From Clostridiales bacterium (GTDB taxonomy: Bacteria; Bacillota; Clostridia; Oscillospirales; Oscillospiraceae), in assembly GCA_021203185.1 (NCBI GenBank), contig JAJQBR010000127.1, positions 1 to 54,860 on the forward strand: a stretch of DNA of 54,860 nucleotides, in the 5' to 3' direction. Every line of letters starts with the position of its first letter. The stretch's first letter is position 1. The notes under the pieces were generated by a model. It had not been told where the DNA came from, made no database searches, and saw only the letters and a list, made by a program, of their open reading frames with translations. Of this stretch, positions 8,250 through 16,445 are shown piece by piece. The translations under genes and the position numbers were made by a program.

Positions 8250-9240
8250 AGCCGCACTTTTTCGGGAGACGCCGGGCAAACAGCGGCGTCAGCCGCGCTT
8301 GAATCCCCCGGAAATCCAGTTCTGTCTGGGAGTCGTTCAGGCAAACCAGCTTGTATTTTTTTGACTGCATCACCGACTGCACCTGAGGGAGAGGATCCTG
8401 TCCCAGCTCGCAGCAGCGGCCCCAGTGGATGCTGCGGGGGATGAAGCTGCCCGTGCAGAGGTTCCAATACTTAAAAATCCAGTGGGAAAGGTCGCTGTTG
8501 CTGCGGAAGCGATTTTCCGCGCAGCGGAGCAGCTGCTTTTCCGCCACGGTCCACACCAAATCAAAGGTGGATTTGCGGTGGGAGGTGGCAAAGTGCAGAT
8601 CCTGAAACCCGGAGAAGTATTGGAAGGGGGTCAGCAGAAGGTTGCTCACAAAATATTTCCCGTAGCAGGGGCGGTAAAACTTCCCGGCATACCGCTTTAA
8701 CACGGCGGATTTTTGGAAGTTCTGGTTGAGAACGGCCATGTTGTTCAGCATGGTGTGGGGAAACACATCCTCCGGGTCCACCCCGTCGATGGTTTTCATG
8801 GCCGCTGTTTCGCAGGGGACCCCGTCCCGGAAAAAGTCGGAGGGCTGAACCGGGGCGAACAAGTACATATCGTCGTTGAACAGGACGAAATGCTCCGACA
8901 GGTTCGGGATGCGGTTCAGAAACAGCTCGATTACATTGGAATTGAACGTGGGCAGATATTCCGCCGGGATGTAGTCGTTGTGCCGGACAAAACGCAGCTT
9001 GGGGTGTTCCAGGTTCAGCCACGGGGGACACTGTCCGTTGGTCACAAAGAACACCCGGTTCACCCAGGGGGCGTATTGCTCCACGCCCCGGAACCAGTAG
9101 CGCAGCCATCCCCAGTCCCGATAGCGGTTGTCCGTGCTGCCGTTGTCCTGGTCGGCGGGGCAGTACGGGGCCTTTTGCGCCAGCCACGCCGGATCCGACC
9201 CGTCCACCCAGGTAATTACAAAGTCGATTTTCTCAGACAA
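8239..9240 (-). CDS. Stealth-family sugar-phosphate transferase
   Basis: The product is 333 aa from a TTG codon at 9240 preceded by GGAGGG. It has the Stealth conserved regions: IDFVITWVDGSDP (CR1) at the N-terminus, then the WLRYWFRGVEQYAPWVN and VFFVTNGQCPPWL stretch, and HFVLFNDDMYLFAPV (CR2). Stealth proteins include bacterial capsule hexose-1-phosphate transferases (CpsY/SacB type) and the eukaryotic GlcNAc-1-phosphotransferase. The enzyme probably makes a phosphodiester link in the polysaccharide, which would give a sugar-phosphate polymer. The donor sugar cannot be deduced. Confidence 0.9.
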   Translation of the reverse strand: MSEKIDFVITWVDGSDPAWLAQKAPYCPADQDNGSTDNRYRDWGWLRYWFRGVEQYAPWVNRVFFVTNGQCPPWLNLEHPKLRFVRHNDYIPAEYLPTFNSNVIELFLNRIPNLSEHFVLFNDDMYLFAPVQPSDFFRDGVPCETAAMKTIDGVDPEDVFPHTMLNNMAVLNQNFQKSAVLKRYAGKFYRPCYGKYFVSNLLLTPFQYFSGFQDLHFATSHRKSTFDLVWTVAEKQLLRCAENRFRSNSDLSHWIFKYWNLCTGSFIPRSIHWGRCCELGQDPLPQVQSVMQSKKYKLVCLNDSQTELDFRGIQARLTPLFARRLPKKCGYER

Positions 9241-9323
9241 GGGATCCCTCCGTTCTCGTCCACGGCGCGGAGCGCTTCTCTTCCGGTTCCGAACGGCGCG
9301 CCAAAAGGGAACCGGAGCCTTGT

Positions 9324-10424
9324 CTACCGGAGGGTTTCCGCAATCGCTGTGTAGTAGTCCTCCAAAACAGAATGGGCGCTCCTGATATTGTATCTGGCGA
9401 AAAGGCCGTCTTTGCCGTCCCGGACCCTCGGCGTTCTCCCACAGGCCAGGATGGTCTCAGCCCACGCCTCCGGCGGCTGCTCCAGCGAGAGAAAAACGGT
9501 TTTCCCGCTGATTTTTGCTTCCTTTGGCACCTTGTCCGAAAAAACGCAGGGCAGGTCGGCAAACTGCGCTTCGATTCCCACCACGGGAACCCCCTCGAAC
9601 AAAGAGGGCAGCGCCAGCACGTCCATAGCCTGGTACAGCCGGTCTGTGTCGTCCCTGCTGCCCAAAAAGCGCACCCGGTCACTGATGCCAAGCTCCGCCG
9701 CCTGTTTCCTGAGGTTCGGTTCCTTTTCCCCTGTCCCAACCAGGAGCAGCAGGGCGGTTGGCCTCTGTTGCAGGACAGCCGCGAAGATTCTCAGTAGAAA
9801 ACGGTGATTCTTCTGGTAGCTCAGCCGCCCCACATGGCCGACTACAAATTCCTCCGGGGAAATCCCCAGCTCCGCCCGCGTTTTTGCACGGGTATTGGCG
9901 CTAAAGAGAAATCGATCCCCCTCGATGGCGTTGGGGATGACGGTAAAATCCGCACCGCCGAACAAAAATTCCCCAGCCGCCTGGCCGCAGGCGCAGCGGT
10001 AGTTTGCCACGGTGGGCAGCTTCCCTTTGAACAGGAGCTTGAGCGGGTATTTATAATCCCGGTCGATGGAGGTGTTGTGGCTGTGAGCGATGCGCGCCGG
10101 AACGTCGGCCTTCTTCGCGGTCAGCAGCGGGAGGTAGCTCATGGCGTCGATGTGGGCGTGGACGATTTGGTATTCCGGGTGGTCGCGCCAAAACCGCTCC
10201 ATATAGCGGAAGTACGCGGGATAATTTTGGGGCAGCAGCCGCGGCGCATAGAACACCCTGCCGCCCAGCGCCAGAATTTCATCGTCATAGTCGCTCTTTT
10301 CCGGCCGATGGGTCAGAAAATCGAACTGGAGACTGGTGCGGTCCACGCTGCGGTAATAGTTCATCAGCATGGTCTCCAGCCCGGCCCGGTGCATATTGTT
10401 GACGCACTGTAACACTCGTATCAT
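9324..10424 (-). CDS. GT4-type glycosyltransferase
   Basis: The ATG at 10424 (MIRVLQCVNNMHRAGLE) overlaps the upstream stop as ATGA, replacing the track's longer start. The product is 366 aa, GT-B fold. The N-terminal half carries the acceptor-side GLETML loop and HIDAMSYLPLL; the C-terminal half has VGHVGRLSYQKNH and the donor-binding PSLFEGVPVVGIEAQ, similar to EpsF-like GT4 enzymes. It adds a sugar to the lipid-linked repeat on the cytoplasmic face. An 83-base gap separates it from the Stealth gene. Confidence 0.88.
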   Translation of the reverse strand: MIRVLQCVNNMHRAGLETMLMNYYRSVDRTSLQFDFLTHRPEKSDYDDEILALGGRVFYAPRLLPQNYPAYFRYMERFWRDHPEYQIVHAHIDAMSYLPLLTAKKADVPARIAHSHNTSIDRDYKYPLKLLFKGKLPTVANYRCACGQAAGEFLFGGADFTVIPNAIEGDRFLFSANTRAKTRAELGISPEEFVVGHVGRLSYQKNHRFLLRIFAAVLQQRPTALLLLVGTGEKEPNLRKQAAELGISDRVRFLGSRDDTDRLYQAMDVLALPSLFEGVPVVGIEAQFADLPCVFSDKVPKEAKISGKTVFLSLEQPPEAWAETILACGRTPRVRDGKDGLFARYNIRSAHSVLEDYYTAIAETLR

Positions 10425-11581
10425 TTTTTCATGCTCGCTCTGTAGAGTTCCATGGTTTGGTCCACGACAGAGTCCCATTGATAGGTTTCGCAGACAAATT
10501 CGGAAGCGCCCCTTTTGCAGGTTTGCACCGCGGCTTCGTCGTCACACAGGGCCTGCAAAACCTCCCGCAGGGCCTCCGTGTCGCCCTGGGGGAAGGTCAC
10601 GCCGTGTCCGCCCAGGACGCAGGCGCACTCCGCAATGTCCGACGTGACGCAGCAGCAGTCGTAGCTCAGCGCCTCCAGCAGGGTCAGCGGCATCCCCTCC
10701 ACCTCGCTGGGCAGCACATAGAGGTAGGCGTTGCTGTACAGCTCCGCCAGCAGCTGGTTCTGCACAAACCCTGTAAAGACGATGCGGTCATCGTCGGCGG
10801 CCAGCCAGTGCAGCTCCTCGACGAACTGGTCGGAATCGGAGGACCCGCCTGCGATCACCAGACGCTTGTCGGTCTGTACGCCCCGAAAGGCGTCGATCAG
10901 GGCAGCGGCGCCCTTTTCCGGCACCAGTCTGCCCAGGTAGAGCAGATAGCTGTCCTTTTCCAGCGCGTAGTTCTGCCGGATCAGCTCCGCAGGAGAAAGG
11001 GACGGCTTTGTCACCCCGTTGGGGATGCGCGTTGTCTCCCGGCCATAGGTGTCCCGGAAATAGGTCTGCACACCCTCGCTGAGGACGATGATCTCATCGG
11101 CAAAGCGGACGGCGGCTTTTTCGCCCAGCCTGATGTACTTTTCACCGAGGCCGCCCTTCCACTTGGCCCGCTGCCAGTCCAACCCGTGGATGGTGGCGAC
11201 ACAGCGTTTTCCCCTCAGCTTGGGGAGCCACATCATCGCGCAGGGGCCTTCGGCGTGGAAATGAACCACGTCATAGTCCCCGAAGGCGGCTGCCAGCGCC
11301 GCGAAAAACGAGGAGGTTAACGCGGCAAGTCCTTTGCGGTCGAGGGTGGGTACCTGCCTGACCTTGACCCCGGCCCGAACCAGACGTTCAGAGTGGCCAC
11401 TGTCGTAGGCAGAACCGGCGACATGGTGGCCTTTGCGGTTGTAGCAGGTGACCTGATGCCCTCTTTCGGCCATGCGAACCGCCAGTTCTTCCACAACGAC
11501 TTCGATTCCGCCCTCTCTTGACGGAATACGCTTGTGGCCCAGCATCGCAATGTTCAGTTTTGGGACATCTGCGTCGCTCAT
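10421..11581 (-). CDS. DUF1972-type GT4 glycosyltransferase, first gene of the capsule operon
   Basis: I choose the ATG at 11581 (MSDADVPKLNIAMLGHKR), giving 386 aa; an in-frame TTG 24 bases upstream, nearer an AGGTG, is possible. The motif LGHKRIPSREGGIEVVVEEL is the hallmark of the DUF1972 N-terminus of rhamnosyl/galactosyl-transferase-like GT4 enzymes. The C-terminal donor site is LPSEVEGMPLTLLEALSY. It probably adds an early sugar of the repeat unit. A roughly 280-base untranslated leader separates it from the promoter. Confidence 0.88.
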   Translation of the reverse strand: MSDADVPKLNIAMLGHKRIPSREGGIEVVVEELAVRMAERGHQVTCYNRKGHHVAGSAYDSGHSERLVRAGVKVRQVPTLDRKGLAALTSSFFAALAAAFGDYDVVHFHAEGPCAMMWLPKLRGKRCVATIHGLDWQRAKWKGGLGEKYIRLGEKAAVRFADEIIVLSEGVQTYFRDTYGRETTRIPNGVTKPSLSPAELIRQNYALEKDSYLLYLGRLVPEKGAAALIDAFRGVQTDKRLVIAGGSSDSDQFVEELHWLAADDDRIVFTGFVQNQLLAELYSNAYLYVLPSEVEGMPLTLLEALSYDCCCVTSDIAECACVLGGHGVTFPQGDTEALREVLQALCDDEAAVQTCKRGASEFVCETYQWDSVVDQTMELYRASMKK

Positions 11582-11867
11582 TTGACAGTCATTCAAATCA
11601 TCACCTGAAATTTCCCGAAAATCAGCCCGGCGACCGGCCGGAAACGGTACGTAGGTAAGGGGTTCCCGCCGGAGAGCGGTCTCACGCCCCAGAGGAGATC
11701 TGCATAGAAGGGAAACGCCGCCGGAACGCTGCCGCGCCGGAGCAGCAATTTTTGATAACAAACGGAATTTTCATCAAATAGTCCTGTTTTTCGTTTTTAC
11801 CCGCATTTTCAACTGTGTTTTGTGACGAAAATCGACCGATTGTCGCCCCTTTATGCACGTAATACCT

Positions 11868-11896
11868 ATTTTACACCAGGTCATAAAAATTTACAA
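11868..11896 (-). promoter_or_regulatory. promoter of the capsule operon
   Basis: On the minus strand TTGTAA (11891-11896) and TAAAAT (11868-11873) are separated by 17 bases, with a TG just before the -10. This is the best sigma-A-type promoter upstream of the first glycosyltransferase. The predicted leader of about 280 bases is long enough to carry attenuation signals, but I see no named riboswitch in it. Confidence 0.6.
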
Positions 11897-11997
11897 TAGC
11901 TGTTTGCTGGAAATGGACTGCCCAATATTCCAAAAATTCTGTTGTTTTGCGGCCGGTTTTTGTCGCAGAGGGTATAAAACATGGGAAAATCACTTTC

Positions 11998-12050
11998 AGA
12001 AAAGAAAGTCTGGGCAAGGCGCTCCTTCCAAACCGGAAAACGCCCCAGAC
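11998..12050 (-). terminator. orphan intrinsic terminator on the minus strand
   Basis: GTCTGGG pairs with CCCAGAC around a 29-base loop that can pair further. On the minus strand the hairpin is followed by TTTCTTTTC. No coding gene lies upstream of it on that strand before rarA, so it would end a short non-coding transcript beginning in or near the hairpin array. Confidence 0.45.
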
Positions 12051-12263
12051 GCCCTTTTCGCCCCAACAGACGATCCTTCATCACCTGTACCCTATCACCG
12101 TGAACACAGTTGATCGCTGTCCCGCTGGGGCTGGCGCTGTGCTTCTCCTCCCTGAATACAAGCGGGAAACCTCCTGTTGCAGCTATGGCACAAAATGGCA
12201 CCTCGTGTACCACGCAAAGTTTTTCTTTCCCCCACAGGGAAAGTGTGCTACAATAATGCGTAC

Positions 12264-12500
12264 TGAACAAAGCCGCAAGCATTGAAAGGCGAGGCTTTTC
12301 ATGCCTTTCGGCTTTGTTCAAGTGCAAGATTTTTACGCAAGTAAGCGAAAAAATCTTGCACCCTCCGTTGACACTGCAAGCTGTGTCAACGGAGATACGC
12401 ATTGCAATAATGGCTGCATCTCATGAAACCAGCGTAAAACTGCCGGTTTCATGAGATTGCGCGGCTTTCGCCGCGCAAATAAACTGCATGGCGGTTTATT
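12264..12500. other. array of six consecutive perfect hairpins (possible structured RNA)
   Basis: This 237-base stretch is almost entirely tiled by separate hairpins: 12264-12320 (12-bp outer stem, TGAACAAAGCCG), 12322-12361 (13 bp plus an inner CGC/GCG), 12364-12393 (11 bp, TCCGTTGACAC), 12419-12456 (12 bp, TCTCATGAAACC), 12457-12478 (9 bp, TTGCGCGGC) and 12478-12500 (10 bp with one wobble around a three-base loop). None has a U tract, so they are not terminators. An extended -10 (TGCTACAAT, ending 12254) stands just before the first stem, with no good -35. It could be a non-coding RNA or the leader of rarA. I do not recognise the family. Confidence 0.75.
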
Positions 12501-12550
12501 CAGCAGACATTACAATAGAACAAGCATTTCAGTGACAGGTGGTGACTTCT

Positions 12551-13870
12551 ATGAATGGCCGTCCGCTGGCGGATGAGATCCGCCCCCAGACTCTGGACGA
12601 CGTGGTGGGGCAGCAGCATATGCTGGGGCCAAACGGCGTCCTCCGGCGCATCATCGAGGGGGGTGCGGTACCCAATATGGTCTTTTACGGTCCCTCCGGA
12701 ACGGGCAAGACCACTGTGGCCAACATCATCGCCAACCGAACCAACAAGGCCCTCCACCGGCTCAATGCTACCACCGCCACCCTTTCAGATATCCGGGACG
12801 TGATTGCAGACGTGGACACCCTGCTGGCTCCCAACGGAGTGTTGCTCTACCTGGACGAGATCCAATATTTCAACAAAAAGCAGCAGCAGTCCCTGTTGGA
12901 GTTCATGGAAAACGGGAAAATCACCGTCATTGCCTCCACCACCGAGAATCCTTACTTTTGCGTGTTCAACGCGGTGCTGTCCCGGGCTACGGTGTTCGAG
13001 TTCAAGCCCGTGGAGCCGGAGGACGTAGAACCGGCGGTGCGCCGGGCCTTCCGCGCTCTGGAGGAGCAGGCGGGGCAAACCGCCGCTCTGGAGGACGGCG
13101 TGGTGGAGTATCTGGCGACCTCCTGCGGCGGCGACGTGCGCAAGGCCATCAACGGCGCGGAGCTGCTGTTTACCGCCGGGGTGAAGCGGGACGGACAGGT
13201 GCAAATCACTCTGGAGGACGCGGCGCTGCTGGCCCAGAAGTCCGCCATGCGCTACGACAAGGACGGCGACAGCCACTATGACATCCTCTCCGCCCTGCAA
13301 AAGTCCATCCGGGGCAGCGACCCGGACGCGGCGCTGCACTACCTGGCCCGACTGCTGGAGGCGGGGGATCTGGTTTCCGCCTGCCGTCGGCTGATGGTCA
13401 TCGCCTGCGAGGACGTGGGGCTGGCCTACCCCCAGGCGGTGAGCATCGTCAAGTCCTGCATCGACGCGGCCAATATGCTGGGCCTGCCGGAGGCCCGTAT
13501 TCCGTTGGGAGAGGCAGCCATTCTCATGGCAACCGCGCCCAAGTCCAACTCTGCCATCTGCGGCATCGACGCCGCTCTGTCCGACGTGCGCCGGGGCAAC
13601 TACGGCCCCATTCCTGCCCATTTGATGGATTCTCATTATCAAGGCTCCAAGAAGCTGGGCCGGGGCTTGACCTACCAGTACCCCCACGACTTCCCCGACC
13701 ACTACACCCCCCAGCAGTATTTGCCCGACCGCATCAAAGACCGGGTCTATTATGAGTACGGGGACAACAAGACCGAGAACGCCGCCCGCGCCTACTGGGA
13801 GCGGGTCAAGGGGAAGTACGCCGATGGGAGCGTTCCCCAGGCAGATAAGCCGAATAAGAAACATTATTAA
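12551..13870 (+). CDS. rarA: replication-associated recombination protein A
   Basis: The ATG at 12551 follows AGGTGGTG at good spacing; the track's GTG codons lie inside that site. The product is 439 aa, the normal RarA/MgsA length. It has Walker A GPSGTGKTT, Walker B LYLDEIQYF, the sensor STTENPYF and the C-terminal tetramerisation region with YPHDFPDHYTPQQYLP. RarA is a clamp-loader-like AAA+ ATPase acting at stalled replication forks. The gene is monocistronic here. Its upstream region is filled by the hairpin array, and its stop is followed within 15 bases by a TTAGC-heptad repeat. Confidence 0.95.
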   Translation: MNGRPLADEIRPQTLDDVVGQQHMLGPNGVLRRIIEGGAVPNMVFYGPSGTGKTTVANIIANRTNKALHRLNATTATLSDIRDVIADVDTLLAPNGVLLYLDEIQYFNKKQQQSLLEFMENGKITVIASTTENPYFCVFNAVLSRATVFEFKPVEPEDVEPAVRRAFRALEEQAGQTAALEDGVVEYLATSCGGDVRKAINGAELLFTAGVKRDGQVQITLEDAALLAQKSAMRYDKDGDSHYDILSALQKSIRGSDPDAALHYLARLLEAGDLVSACRRLMVIACEDVGLAYPQAVSIVKSCIDAANMLGLPEARIPLGEAAILMATAPKSNSAICGIDAALSDVRRGNYGPIPAHLMDSHYQGSKKLGRGLTYQYPHDFPDHYTPQQYLPDRIKDRVYYEYGDNKTENAARAYWERVKGKYADGSVPQADKPNKKHY

Positions 13871-13884
13871 GAGCTGTATTAAGA

Positions 13885-13948
13885 GCTATTAGTTGTTAGC
13901 TTTTAGCTATTAGTAACGAGTTTTCAGCGAATGGCTAATAGCTAAAAT
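13885..13948. repeat. short TTAGC-heptad inverted element
   Basis: Forward heptads (TTAGTTG TTAGCTT TTAGCTA) at 13885-13913 face the reverse array GGCTAATAGCTAAAA at 13931-13948 around a 17-base spacer. It begins about 15 bases after the rarA stop and is the smallest member of the family described at 27306-27549. Confidence 0.7.
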
Positions 13949-13964
13949 AGTGTTTGCTGGAAGG

Positions 13965-14205
13965 TTAGTATTTTTGCCCTAAATAGTATAAGTTTCCCAC
14001 AGAGAACCATCGTTTGGTAACTGACCACCCCTCTCGCCTCCGCCGTCAAGCGGCACTTCTGCCTTCAAGGGACACTTCCGAAGCTGCGCTTCTCCCTGCG
14101 CTGCGTTCCTTGCCCTGAAAGGGGAGGTGGTATGGTGTAAGCCGCCGTGACGGAGGGGGTTCTCTGATGTCACTAGCAAGGCTGAGTAAAAAGGTCAACC
14201 GTAAA
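13965..14205. repeat. GC-rich hairpin mosaic element
   Basis: From left to right it has a GCAAAAAT.. CCCACAGAGAAC segment that matches, reverse-complemented, the right part of the copy at 17806-18000; a core of small palindromes (CCGTCAAGCGG, GAAGCTGCGCTTC, CCTGAAAGG); and an end GGCTGAGTAAAAAGGTCAACC similar to the ends of the TTAGC elements. Nothing in it codes for a convincing protein. Confidence 0.65.
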
Positions 14206-14218
14206 AGACAGCAGCTCC

Positions 14219-14250
14219 TGGCTAACAGCTAAGAGCTAATAGCTAATAGC
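14219..14250. repeat. TTAGC-heptad array (single arm)
   Basis: Four to five reverse heptads (GGCTAACAGCTAAGAGCTAA and on) lie directly against the pyrophosphatase terminator. This arm may be the partner of the one at 13885-13913, with the GC-rich element between them. Confidence 0.6.
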
Positions 14251-14251
14251 T

Positions 14252-14290
14252 GACGAACCGCCCAAACTTGGAAAGTTTGAGCGGTTCGTC
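14252..14290 (-). terminator. hairpin after the first pyrophosphatase gene
   Basis: An 18-bp stem with one mismatch (GACGAACCGC.. / ..GCGGTTCGTC) and a three-base loop starts two bases past the stop codon. There is no T run after it, because repeat DNA follows directly. It probably still acts as a 3' end or stabilising structure. Confidence 0.6.
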
Positions 14291-14291
14291 A

Positions 14292-15953
14292 TTACATGGT
14301 CTGAATGGCGATTGTCAGGCTGGGCATCATCTGCTTTTTCCGGCTGACAACGCCGGGCAGCTCGGCGCTGTCCGGCCCGGCCTGAACGCCGAAGGCGCTG
14401 GACACCACTTCCGGAAGGTTGATCTTCCGCTGGTCGCTGACATAGAGAACCTCGCTGGATTCCTTCATAATGTCGGTGAGCATCAAAAGCACCATGTCCA
14501 GGTGGGTGCGCTCCAAAATCTGCTGCATATAGGGCAGCATCCGGCCCCGCAGATCCTCCACCATTTCGGCGCCGATGACCGTCACCTGGCCCACGCCCAC
14601 CTGGAAGCCCTCCACCGAGAAGGTCTTGAAATCCTGATAGAAAATTTCCTCCTCTGTCTTGTCGCTGATTTGGCTGCCCGCCCGGAACATATTGGCGGCG
14701 TGTTCCTCCGGGTCGATGCCGGCGATTTTCGCCAGGTCGCGGGCCACGGCCTCGTCCACGGGGGTACAGGTGGGGCTTTTGAAGCAAAGGGTGTCGGACA
14801 AAATCGCAGAACACATAATACCCGCCATTTCGGGGGTGATTTCCACGCCGCTCTCCTGGTACATCTGGGCGATGATGGTGCAGGTGCAGCCCAGGGGCTG
14901 GTTGCGGAAGTAGACCGGAGAGATGGTCTGGATGCCGCCAATGCGGTGGTGATCCACCACCTCCACCACTTCCGCCGCCTCGATGCCGTCCACAGACTGG
15001 GACTGCTCATTGTGGTCCACCAAAATCACCTGCTGCTTGTGCAGGTCCAGCAGGTTCCGCTGGGAGATGAGGCCCATAATCTGGTCGTCCTTGTCCAGCA
15101 CCGGGAAGTACCGCAGCCGCTTTTTGGTCATGGTCTTGCGGGCGTCCTTGACGAAGTCCGACTCGTGGAAGGAGACCACCGGGCCGCTGTACATCACATG
15201 GCGCACCGGCATGGACTGGTTGATGAGCCGGGCGGTGCGGTAGGTGCTGTAAGGGGTGCTGATGATGTTGCAGCCGTTCTCTTTGGCCAGCTTTTTGATG
15301 AGTTCAAAGACTTCGCTGCCCAGGCAGACGATGAGCCAGTCGGCCCCTTGCTCCAGGGCGCTGATTTGGGCGTCGGAGCGGTTGCCCATGATGACCATGG
15401 AGTGGGGCTGGATGTACTGGGTCATCAGCTCCGGGTTGGCCGCGCCGATGGCCACCTTGCCCTCCCGAAAGACGGCGTTGATGTCGCCCACGATGAGGGT
15501 GCCGTCCAGGGTGTCCAAAATATTTTTGCAGCTGACGGCGGAGGAGGACAGGGCGGTGGAGGCGTGTTCCTCCATCATGGAGCGGGCGATGTCCCCCTGG
15601 GTGATGAGACCGATGAATTTTCCGTCCTGGTACACCGGCAGAGTGCGCAGGCTTTCCTCGTTCATCTGCTCCCAGGCGGTTTTCAGCGACGCCTCCAGGT
15701 CGATGCCCGCCGTTTCGCGCATGGTCACTTCCCGGATGCGTGGTTCCAGGGTGTCCACATAGCCGGGCTTCTTCATTTTAAAAAATTTCAGCACATACTT
15801 CGTCTCCCGGTTGGTGTGGCCCGCTCGTTTGGCGATGTACTTCTGCTGCCCGTCCGACAGGATGTTTTTCAGGTTGGCGTAAGCGATGGCCGCGCAGATG
15901 GAATCCGTGTCCGGGTTCTTGTGGCCGATGACATAAATGGGTTTCTGGCTCAA
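14292..15953 (-). CDS. CBS-DRTGG family II (Mn-dependent) inorganic pyrophosphatase, paralog 1
   Basis: The start is a TTG at 15953 (TTGAGCCAGAAACCC): AGGAGGG lies seven bases upstream, inside the track's longer frame. The product is 553 aa, the length of CBS-containing pyrophosphatases. The order is DHH N-terminal domain (VIGHKNPDTDSICAAIAYA), first CBS, DRTGG domain, second CBS, DHH core (VVDHHRIGGI) and DHHA2 with the SRKKQ substrate-binding signature. It hydrolyses pyrophosphate in the cytoplasm; in the family adenine nucleotides bind the CBS pair and tune activity. All catalytic motifs appear intact. A close paralog is encoded 2 kb away. Confidence 0.92.
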   Translation of the reverse strand: MSQKPIYVIGHKNPDTDSICAAIAYANLKNILSDGQQKYIAKRAGHTNRETKYVLKFFKMKKPGYVDTLEPRIREVTMRETAGIDLEASLKTAWEQMNEESLRTLPVYQDGKFIGLITQGDIARSMMEEHASTALSSSAVSCKNILDTLDGTLIVGDINAVFREGKVAIGAANPELMTQYIQPHSMVIMGNRSDAQISALEQGADWLIVCLGSEVFELIKKLAKENGCNIISTPYSTYRTARLINQSMPVRHVMYSGPVVSFHESDFVKDARKTMTKKRLRYFPVLDKDDQIMGLISQRNLLDLHKQQVILVDHNEQSQSVDGIEAAEVVEVVDHHRIGGIQTISPVYFRNQPLGCTCTIIAQMYQESGVEITPEMAGIMCSAILSDTLCFKSPTCTPVDEAVARDLAKIAGIDPEEHAANMFRAGSQISDKTEEEIFYQDFKTFSVEGFQVGVGQVTVIGAEMVEDLRGRMLPYMQQILERTHLDMVLLMLTDIMKESSEVLYVSDQRKINLPEVVSSAFGVQAGPDSAELPGVVSRKKQMMPSLTIAIQTM

Positions 15954-16045
15954 GGTGTTCCCTCCTAATGTTGTTTTTTCTCTCATTACTTGTTTATTTA
16001 GTCGTCCGTTTTGCTTTGCACAGGTTTAAATAAGTTGCATTTCGT

Positions 16046-16199
16046 AATTGACTACCCCTCTTGCCTCCCCTGAAAGGGCAGGGAGGGGCGAAGCCCCGGA
16101 AGTGCCGCTTGACGGCGGAGGGGGGACCATGCGAAGCATGGTGGAGGGGTTTACCGACTGAAATCGCCGATGGGCCGATTCAAAAGGATAACCAGAATT
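16046..16199. repeat. GC-rich hairpin mosaic element (copy A, inverted relative to copy B)
   Basis: The reverse complement of this stretch closely matches 17806-17920: CCGTCAAGCGGCACTTCC, GGGGC..GCCCCTCCCTG, CCCTTTCAGGGGAGGCAAG. Its right end GATTCAAAAGGATAACCAG is the same terminal motif seen at 17970-18000 and 27527-27549. It lies between the promoter region of pyrophosphatase 1 and the end of the small gene. Confidence 0.7.
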
Positions 16200-16200
16200 A

Positions 16201-16425
16201 TCAATACACCGTCTCCAGCTCCTCTTCCCGGATGCCATAGGTGTTCAGGAACTCCGCCCGGTCCGCCGGAGTGCGCAGCAACATAATTTCCTCCAGCTTT
16301 CCGGTCTCCAGGTTCTGAAAGCAGGCGGTCTGTTCTCCGGTGCAGATGCTGGCCCGGATGACGGGCCGCTTTTTGGTGCGGTCAAAGGTCTTTGGTTCGG
16401 TTTTGGGTTTCCGGTTCCAGAACAT
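16201..16425 (-). CDS. small conserved-looking protein, function unknown
   Basis: The product is 74 aa with an excellent AAAGGAGGAACC site before the ATG. It is basic at the N-terminus (MFWNRKPKTEPK), followed by VIRASICTGEQTACFQN and an acidic C-terminus ending EELETVY. There is no signal peptide or membrane segment. It is just downstream of the membrane protein at 16446 on the same strand with a 20-base gap, so the two are probably co-transcribed. I do not recognise a functional family. The strong ribosome site and clean frame support a real gene. Confidence 0.7.
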   Translation of the reverse strand: MFWNRKPKTEPKTFDRTKKRPVIRASICTGEQTACFQNLETGKLEEIMLLRTPADRAEFLNTYGIREEELETVY

Positions 16426-16445
16426 GGCAGGTTCCTCCTTTTATA

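Noticed and set aside
11881-12402. 173-aa minus-strand ORF in the gap before rarA
   Set aside because: It runs through the hairpin array and the orphan terminator, has no ribosome site and low-complexity content. Treated as non-coding.
12264-12500. 6S RNA, tmRNA or RNase P RNA as the identity of the hairpin array
   Set aside because: 6S needs one long rod with a central bubble, and here the stems are local and sequential. No tmRNA CCA end or RNase P core motif is visible.
12264-12500. CRISPR array or integron attC sites
   Set aside because: The hairpins differ in sequence and length and there are no constant repeats, spacers, cas genes or integrase.
13885-13948. TTAGC arrays as a CRISPR or telomere-like tandem repeat
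   Set aside because: The heptads occur as short inverted arrays with shared cores and ends at several loci, not as regular repeat-spacer units.
14268-15968. 566-aa plus-strand ORF opposite pyrophosphatase 1
   Set aside because: It is an antisense shadow: His/Gly/Val-rich, without a ribosome site or family motifs, and exactly opposite a clear enzyme gene. The same applies to the long antisense frames at 18112-19401, 25326-26861, 29668-31191, 31823-33331, 36230-38071, 45884-47974 and 51940-54156.
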